From a virus: 60,357 nt of DNA. The stretch lies in the IMG/VR virus record IMGVR_UViG_3300044568_001950, positions 1 through 60,357 of that record; one strand, given 5' to 3'. The notes under the pieces are model-generated. The model saw only the letters and a program-made list of their open reading frames with translations. It searched no databases and was not told the DNA's origin. Position numbers and translations under genes: made by a program. Each line of letters starts with the position of its first letter. Within the stretch, counting starts at the first letter, position 1. Below, in pieces: positions 55,080-60,357 of this stretch.

Positions 55080-57511
55080 TGGCCAAGAAAAATTCATTAA
55101 ATAACATTGAAAAGGCTCTTGAAGCCGTGGGCCAAGAGCAAATGCTCGCGCCTGAAGTTGACATTGAGATTGAGCAAGAAGAGCCGGAAGGTGAAGACGA
55201 GGGTGTAAGCATTGAGATCGGCGCCGATGGCAGTGCGACCATCACCATGGGCGAAGAGGAAGAGGTCAAGGAAACCAAGCACTACGAGAACTTGGCTCAG
55301 TACATGGATGCTTCTGACCTGGCCAAGATTGGTGAGGAGATCCTTGAGTACTTTGACTCCGACGTTGCTTCACGCGACGAGTGGGAGCGCACCTATGCCG
55401 AGGGATTTAAGAGCCTTGGATTCCAGTACGAGATGCGTACCAAGCCCTTCCGTGGCGCGGCTGGTGTGTCGGTGCCTTTGCTGACAGAGGCGATTACCCA
55501 GTTCTCGGCCCAGGCGATGAAAGAACTCATGCCCCCTGGCGGGCCCGTGCGCACGTCCGTGATTGGCAAGTCCAACCGCTCGCGCGAGGCTCAGGCTAAG
55601 CGGGTCAAGGACTACATGAATTACGAGATCACCACGGTGATGAAGGAATACACGCCAGACTTCGACCAGATGCTTTGGTACGTGGGCTATGGTGGGTCGG
55701 CCTTCAAGAAGGTTTATTTTGACAAGGCTAAGAAGCGCTGTGTGTCGCCGTTCATTACGCCAGACAACTTTGTGATGCCCTACCATGGTTCGAGCAATCC
55801 TTGGGAAAATGAGCGCTGTATTCAGGTCGTTCCTATGTCTGCCAATTCGCTGCGTAAGGCGCAGGTGGCAGGCGTTTATCTGGACCTTGAGATGGAGGAA
55901 GCGCCGATTACGCCTCGCGAAACTCCAATCACGGATGCGCAAGACCGTGTCTCTGGCCAGAGTCCGGGGTACATGGACGAGGAATACACGCTCTTAGAAG
56001 CACACATTCTGTACGACATCCCTGGGTTTGAAGACAAGGATGGCATCAAGAAGCCTTACATCATTACGGTAGACAAGGACAGCGGCAAGGTCTTGGCGAT
56101 CTATCGTAACTGGAAGGAAGAAGACGAAGCTTGCTGCCCGGAGCAATATTATGTTCACTACATGTTCCTCCCCGGTCCTGGCTGTATGGGCTATGGCCTT
56201 GTACATCTCATCGGTAATCTCAACCGTGCTGCCACCTCCGCACTAAGGCAGTTGCTGGATGCGGGTACGCTGGCTAACTTGCCAGCAGGCTTTAAAGCCC
56301 GTGGCTTACGGATCGCGGACGATGATGATCCCCTCCAGCCGGGTGAGTGGCGTGACGTGGATGCGGGCGGCGCGGACCTAAGTTCGTCATTGCTGCCCCT
56401 GCCATATAAGGAGCCAAGCCAGACGTTGTATACCCTGATGGGATTCTGTATTGACAGTGGTCGCAGGCTCGCCAGCATTGCTGACATGCAGGTTGGTGAT
56501 GGTAACCAACAGGCCGCAGTGGGTACAACAATAGCAATGTTAGAAAAGGGTGCCAATGTTATGTCGGGCATCCACAAGCGTCTGCACTATGCCCAGAAGC
56601 TTGAGTTTGAGTTGTTGGCAAACTGCATGGCCAAGCATTTGCCGGACGAGTATCCGTACGAGGTAGAAGGCGGCGATCGCAAGATCTTCAAAAACGACTT
56701 TGATGACCGTGTGGACGTCTTGCCGGTGGCAGACCCCAACGTTCATTCCAGCGCCCAGCGCATCATGATGGCTCAGACCCAGTTGCAACTGGCCCAGTCT
56801 GCACCCCAGATGCACAATATGTATGAGGCCTATCGTCGGATGTATGAGGCACTTGGTGTGCGGGACATTGACATGGTCTTGAACTATGACGATACCCAGG
56901 AACCACGGCCCAAAGATCCGGCTACCGAGAACGCTGACGCTATCGACGGCAAGAAGTTAAAAGCCTTTGCTGGCCAGCAACATGACGCTCATATTGTGAG
57001 CCACATGCTCCAAGGCATGAGCCCAATCCTGCAGGCTAACCCCGTGGGTGCGATGAACCTAACCAAGCACATCTTGGAGCACGTCCGGATTAAGGCCGAG
57101 GAGCAAGTAGAGGCCCAGATCTTTGCCGAGTACGGTCCTGAGAACAAGGGCGTTGTGTCGGACATCCAGAAGGAAGCCATGGTTGCCATGCTGGTGGCTC
57201 AAGGGATGAGCGAGTTGCGTCAATTGTCTTCGCAGTTGTCTGGCGAGGGCGCACCCGACCCATTGATCAAGCTGAAAGAGCAGGAATTAGCTCAGCGTGC
57301 TCAGGCCGATCAGGCTAGAATCCAGGCAGAGCAGCAGAAGATTGGTCTGCAGACCCAGGAAATGCAGCAAAAGATGGTTACTGACGCCGCTAGACTTGAG
57401 ACCCAAGAGGCTATTGCAGACCAGAAGGCTGACTTAACGTTAATGAGACTCAAACAAATGGAGCAACAAAATGCCATTAAAGCCCGGACGCAGCCGCAAG
57501 GTCGTCAGTGA
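55079..57511 (+). CDS. Portal protein
   Basis: 810 residues from ATG 55079 (TGATG overlap with the previous stop; a GTG at 55076 would add one residue). The length and order terL-portal-scaffold-capsid, the segment [33 protein letters not shown], and a long Gln-rich helical C-terminus (about 720-805) that could form the internal barrel, as in P22-type portals. N-terminal 80 residues are acidic. It is the dodecameric gate for DNA entry. Confident on context and family resemblance. Confidence 0.85.
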   Translation: MAKKNSLNNIEKALEAVGQEQMLAPEVDIEIEQEEPEGEDEGVSIEIGADGSATITMGEEEEVKETKHYENLAQYMDASDLAKIGEEILEYFDSDVASRDEWERTYAEGFKSLGFQYEMRTKPFRGAAGVSVPLLTEAITQFSAQAMKELMPPGGPVRTSVIGKSNRSREAQAKRVKDYMNYEITTVMKEYTPDFDQMLWYVGYGGSAFKKVYFDKAKKRCVSPFITPDNFVMPYHGSSNPWENERCIQVVPMSANSLRKAQVAGVYLDLEMEEAPITPRETPITDAQDRVSGQSPGYMDEEYTLLEAHILYDIPGFEDKDGIKKPYIITVDKDSGKVLAIYRNWKEEDEACCPEQYYVHYMFLPGPGCMGYGLVHLIGNLNRAATSALRQLLDAGTLANLPAGFKARGLRIADDDDPLQPGEWRDVDAGGADLSSSLLPLPYKEPSQTLYTLMGFCIDSGRRLASIADMQVGDGNQQAAVGTTIAMLEKGANVMSGIHKRLHYAQKLEFELLANCMAKHLPDEYPYEVEGGDRKIFKNDFDDRVDVLPVADPNVHSSAQRIMMAQTQLQLAQSAPQMHNMYEAYRRMYEALGVRDIDMVLNYDDTQEPRPKDPATENADAIDGKKLKAFAGQQHDAHIVSHMLQGMSPILQANPVGAMNLTKHILEHVRIKAEEQVEAQIFAEYGPENKGVVSDIQKEAMVAMLVAQGMSELRQLSSQLSGEGAPDPLIKLKEQELAQRAQADQARIQAEQQKIGLQTQEMQQKMVTDAARLETQEAIADQKADLTLMRLKQMEQQNAIKARTQPQGRQ

Positions 57512-57719
57512 AAACATCGGTGAGATGGTCCGCAAGTATAAGAAAAGCGGATCTATCGGCACCAGCAAGCCAGCTAGCAAAGGCAAAGCGGTCAAGCAGG
57601 CCGTGGCCATTGCTCTGTCTAAAGCAGGAAAAGCACGCAAGATGAAAACAGGGGGCGTCCCTGGACCCGTCAAAGAAGTAATGCGCAAAGACGCCAAAGT
57701 CCCCACCAAAATCTACTAG
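57471..57719 (+). CDS. Small basic protein, DUF6496-like
   Basis: 82 residues, 41-base overlap with the portal gene; GGAGCAAC upstream. [20 protein letters not shown], then [20 protein letters not shown], a pattern I recognise from phage and bacterial small proteins (DUF6496-type). [10 protein letters not shown] near the middle is another instance of the Gly-Gly motif. Function unknown. Confidence 0.75.
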   Translation: MPLKPGRSRKVVSENIGEMVRKYKKSGSIGTSKPASKGKAVKQAVAIALSKAGKARKMKTGGVPGPVKEVMRKDAKVPTKIY

Positions 57720-57728
57720 GAGCACGAA

Positions 57729-58031
57729 ATGCCCATGTATCGCAAGCCAACACCGAAAGAGCGTGCAAAGATAGAAAAAGCACGGGAAAAGACAACGCAA
57801 GGTATGGAGGGAGAGAAGGATCTTCTGTCCAGGTTTTCTACAACTTCTGCCAAAGCCGCTCGTGACGAGTACAAAGCCGGTCGCAAGATGATGGAAGAGG
57901 TTCCCGCAGAGGCCCGCGCGTACGAGGCTGAAGAAGGTAATCCTGGCGTAGGAACGTACAAATCAGGCGGAATGGTTAGCGTCCGTGGCCAGGGCGCAGC
58001 CCGAAAAACAAAAGGATGTAAAATCTGCTAA
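57729..58031 (+). CDS. Small basic protein ending KGCKIC
   Basis: 100 residues; helical, charged, ending KSGGMVSVRGQGAARKTKGC followed by KIC. This tail is common in small phage proteins encoded near portals; role unknown. TAATG overlap with the next gene. Confidence 0.75.
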   Translation: MPMYRKPTPKERAKIEKAREKTTQGMEGEKDLLSRFSTTSAKAARDEYKAGRKMMEEVPAEARAYEAEEGNPGVGTYKSGGMVSVRGQGAARKTKGCKIC

Positions 58032-58216
58032 TGGAAAATTTAGTCGAACAGTTGTACAAACTTGTCCGGTCTCGCAAACACGAGATCGGCGAGCAAATGA
58101 TTTACGGCGGTGTCAAGAACTCGGACCATTACCACACCCTGGTCGGTGAGGTCCGAGGCTTGCAAATGGTCGAAGATGAAATGACCCGGATACTAACGAA
58201 AGTAGAAAGCGAGTAG
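58031..58216 (+). CDS. Small helical protein
   Basis: 61 residues (MENLVEQLYKLVRSRKHEIG...GEVRGLQMVEDEMTRILTKV), helical. Similar small proteins occur near portal genes in aquatic phages. No known function. Confidence 0.7.
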   Translation: MENLVEQLYKLVRSRKHEIGEQMIYGGVKNSDHYHTLVGEVRGLQMVEDEMTRILTKVESE

Positions 58217-58264
58217 TAAAAACCCTAACCTCGTGGCGGATGCCATGCAATATTGGAGAAATAG

Positions 58265-58711
58265 ATGACTGAAATGACTGCGCTTCAAAAGAAGTGGGCA
58301 GACGAACGTGCGGCTGAGCAAAAGGTGGAAGAGGAAGAACTTCAGAATCGCCCTGAGAATATGGATCAGAGCATTTTGGACCGAATCCCCAAGCCAACAG
58401 GCTGGCGCATTGTAGTTCTACCATTTCGCCCACCCAAGAAGACCAAAAGCGGTATTGTTTTGGCCGAACAAGCGGTGGAGCGGCAACAAATCGCTACGGT
58501 ATGTGGATATGTCGTATCTACTGGGCCTTTGGCCTATGGGGATACGGAGAAGTTTCCGCACGGCCCGTGGTGCAAGAAAGGTGACTGGATTGTCTTTGGT
58601 CGGTATGCCGGGGCTCGTATTGGCATAGACGGAGGAGAGATTCGGATTTTGAACGATGATGAAGTCCTGGCAACTATTGCCGATCCGGACGACATCACGC
58701 ACATGGTATAA
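58265..58711 (+). CDS. GroES-like co-chaperonin (Cpn10)
   Basis: 148 residues. An acidic helical extension (1-40) precedes the Cpn10 fold: IPKPTGWRIVVLPF, then KKTKSGIVLAEQ as the likely GroEL-binding mobile loop (about 57-69), VVSTGP, KKGDWIVFGRYAG and IRILNDDEVLATI. Like T4 gp31, it probably redirects host GroEL to fold the capsid protein; it sits in the head operon, 12 bases before the scaffold gene. The N-terminal extension is longer than in bacterial GroES (about 97). Confidence 0.85.
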   Translation: MTEMTALQKKWADERAAEQKVEEEELQNRPENMDQSILDRIPKPTGWRIVVLPFRPPKKTKSGIVLAEQAVERQQIATVCGYVVSTGPLAYGDTEKFPHGPWCKKGDWIVFGRYAGARIGIDGGEIRILNDDEVLATIADPDDITHMV

Positions 58712-58722
58712 GGAGAAAAACC

Positions 58723-59688
58723 ATGCCAGAGAACGAAGATGTACAAGATGCAGTACAAGTCCCTTCTGGGGACGACCAACTGGAATTCAACCTGGGCGAG
58801 GGCGAACAGGGCGCCGAGGTTGAGATCGCAGAAGACGGAACGGCAAAAATTGCTGCTGTAGACGAAGAAGAGGCAAAAAATGCCGCTTCAGAAGGCAAAA
58901 AGACCCCCGATCGCGGGACCCAGGAGCACGAGGAGTACAGCAACAAGGTCAAAAAGCGTATCGAAAAGATGACGGCCAAGCTTCGGGAATCGGAGCGTCG
59001 TGAGCAGGCGGCTTTGGAATATGCCAAGCAAGTTCAGGCAAACCTCCAGCAGATGCAGGCCAAGGTCTATAACCTAGACCAGGGCTACCTCACCGAGAGC
59101 AAGGGTCGGATTGACTCCCAGATCTCTATTGCAGAGGCAAACCTGCAAAACGCTGTGGAGCAAAACGACGGCAGAGCCGTGGTCGAAGCTCAGAAACTCT
59201 TGTCGCAATTGATGATCCAACAGGATCAGTTAAACCGCGTTGCAGCACAACGGCCCAAGGTTCAGCCTCAGGCTCCTCAACAGGCCTACCAGCAGCCGGT
59301 TTATCAGCAACCCCCACAGCAAGCGCAGCGCGGCCCAGATGAAAAGGCCGAGCAGTGGGCAGAGGAGAATGAATGGTTTGGTTCTGACGAGGTAATGACT
59401 AATGGGACCTTTGCCATCCATAATCAGCTAGAACGAGAAGGATTTGACTTGTCAAGCGATGAATACTATGATGAGTTAAATCGGAGAATCCGTAAGGAGT
59501 TTCCGCATAAGTTTCGTAAGCCTCAGGTAAATACCAATGTAGACGCCCCTGGTATTGCACCTGCAACTCGCGGTTTATCCGTGAGCCAAACTGGGCGCAG
59601 GACCATAAAACTCACACCTAGTGAAGTGGCCATGGCTAAAAGAATAGGTGTCCCCCTGGAAGAGTACGCTAAGTACGTAAGGAGATAA
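58723..59688 (+). CDS. Scaffolding protein
   Basis: 321 residues. Acidic N-terminus, long coiled coil (about 60-165), Gln/Pro-rich linker (PQQAYQQPVYQQPPQQAQ) and a basic C-terminal region (KLTPSEVAMAKRIGVPLEEY), the usual layout of podovirus scaffolds whose C-terminus binds the coat. Located between the co-chaperonin and the head genes. AAGGAGAAAAACC precedes the ATG. Confidence 0.8.
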   Translation: MPENEDVQDAVQVPSGDDQLEFNLGEGEQGAEVEIAEDGTAKIAAVDEEEAKNAASEGKKTPDRGTQEHEEYSNKVKKRIEKMTAKLRESERREQAALEYAKQVQANLQQMQAKVYNLDQGYLTESKGRIDSQISIAEANLQNAVEQNDGRAVVEAQKLLSQLMIQQDQLNRVAAQRPKVQPQAPQQAYQQPVYQQPPQQAQRGPDEKAEQWAEENEWFGSDEVMTNGTFAIHNQLEREGFDLSSDEYYDELNRRIRKEFPHKFRKPQVNTNVDAPGIAPATRGLSVSQTGRRTIKLTPSEVAMAKRIGVPLEEYAKYVRR

Positions 59689-59690
59689 GC

Positions 59691-60167
59691 ATGACTAGTC
59701 AAAAAATTGATCGCACAACACGTGCTGCTGAAACCCGTCAAAAAACGGAGCGTAAGAAGTCATGGGTACGTCCTTCGGACCTAGATGCACCTGAAGCACC
59801 TCCGGGATATCGCCATCGTTGGATTCGTGTACAAGCTGGTGGTCACGACGACAGCAAGAACGTAGCAGGTAAACTCCGCGAGGGGTATGAGCTTGTTCGT
59901 GCTGAAGAGTACCCCGACTTTGTCGCCCCTTCGATTCAAAATGGTATTCATTCTGGCGTCATTGGCGTCGGTGATGTTATGCTGGCGAGAATTCCTGAAG
60001 AGTTAGCTGAGCAGCGTGGAGCGCACTACGAACAGCGGGCAGGCGAACAGATTACGGCTGTTGATAACGATTTGATGAAAATTAATGCGCATGACACTAT
60101 GCGAGTAGTCAAACCGGAGCGGCAGTCACGAGTTACCTTTGGTGGCCCTCGAAAGGCCGATGACTAA
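59691..60167 (+). CDS. Conserved head-region protein
   Basis: 158 residues, basic N-terminus (TRAAETRQKTERKKSWVRPS), then GYRHRWIRVQAGGHDDSKNV and a C-terminus ending SRVTFGGPRKADD. I recognise the family between scaffold and capsid genes of aquatic podoviruses; it may be a capsid-assembly or decoration protein. Starts 2 bases after the scaffold stop. Confidence 0.75.
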   Translation: MTSQKIDRTTRAAETRQKTERKKSWVRPSDLDAPEAPPGYRHRWIRVQAGGHDDSKNVAGKLREGYELVRAEEYPDFVAPSIQNGIHSGVIGVGDVMLARIPEELAEQRGAHYEQRAGEQITAVDNDLMKINAHDTMRVVKPERQSRVTFGGPRKADD

Positions 60168-60188
60168 TTTTTTGTAAGGAAGATTCAA

Positions 60189-60357
60189 ATGGCTAACGTT
60201 AATAAGCCTTTTGGTTTTCGTCCTGTCGGTAAAGTCGGCAGTAACTACGATAACCAAGGTCTAACGCAGTACAAGATCTCCAACAACTACGGTACCGCCC
60301 TGTATCAAGGCGATTCTGTTAAGTTGTCTGGGGGATATTTAGCAATCGCAACCACCG
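60189..60357 (+). CDS. Head-associated structural protein, 5' part (continues at 1)
   Basis: ATG 60189 with AAGGAAG upstream starts MANVNKPFGFRPVGKVGSNY and runs off the window end; the reading frame continues at base 1 (60231 equals base 1) to a stop at 534, giving 191 residues in all. This start restores the N-terminus missing from the left-hand piece. Confidence 0.9.
   Translation, partial: MANVNKPFGFRPVGKVGSNYDNQGLTQYKISNNYGTALYQGDSVKLSGGYLAIATT
60231..60357. repeat. Terminal direct repeat, right copy
   Basis: Identical to bases 1-127; removing one copy gives a continuous circular sequence of 60,230 bp. Confidence 0.95.

Noticed and set aside
1-60357. tRNA genes, CRISPR arrays, integrase or transposase
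   Set aside because: No cloverleaf with CCA-like end, no regular spacer-repeat array, and no tyrosine or serine recombinase motif was seen by eye; a tRNA scan was not possible.

Overview
The window is the complete genome, as one circularly closed contig, of a tailed double-stranded DNA phage with podovirus-like (P22/T7-type) virion genes. The first 127 bases are repeated exactly as the last 127 (60231-60357), and a gene is split across the junction, so the unit length is about 60,230 bp. The signal-peptide Rap1a/Tai protein, the M15 peptidase endolysin and the E. coli-like promoters point to a Gram-negative, probably proteobacterial and aquatic host; the host assignment is inference. I found no integrase, CI-type repressor pair, tRNA or CRISPR array, so a lytic life style is the simplest reading.

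Layout. 1-28824 (+): major capsid protein, a run of small very basic proteins, head-tail adaptors, tail fibre and receptor-binding genes (including a 1362-residue protein of six LamG-like domains), a lysis cassette (zinc ribbon, membrane proteins, holin, M15 endolysin), the P22 gp10-like tail nozzle and four large putative internal/ejection proteins. 28727-30930 (-): RecB-like nuclease and SNF2-type helicase. 30945-37628 (+), from a good sigma70 promoter: three early proteins including a likely ssDNA-binding protein, an archaeo-eukaryotic primase, a UvrD-like helicase and a family A DNA polymerase with Leu at the position of E. coli Phe762. 37704-41016 (+): a ribbon-helix-helix regulator over its own palindrome, then about 15 small genes including an exported Rap1a/Tai family protein.

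41017-41349 is a 333-nt non-coding leader made of degenerate GGYNN pentamers in strict 5-nt register, with mutually exclusive hairpins and a terminator before the next gene. 42378-43222 (-): an HNH nuclease and an HslV/proteasome-like peptidase with its Thr-Asp-Lys triad intact. 43223-43780 is an AT-rich control region with iterons inside a 19-bp inverted repeat, an origin candidate. 43781-49968 (+): Cro-like regulator, small terminase, VRR-NUC nuclease and many small genes, several behind repeated promoter-hairpin-ribosome-site cassettes and palindromic operators. 50425-60357 (+): large terminase, a transglycosylase protein with a PcfJ-like C-terminal part, portal, GroES-like co-chaperonin, scaffold and head proteins, running through the junction into the capsid gene.

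The most unusual items are the GGYNN leader with its attenuator-like folding, the iteron/inverted-repeat region, the HslV-like protein, the Rap1a/Tai homologue, the SLT-PcfJ virion protein, and a short Gly-Gly motif recurring in eight otherwise unrelated proteins. All family assignments are by eye; no database search was run.
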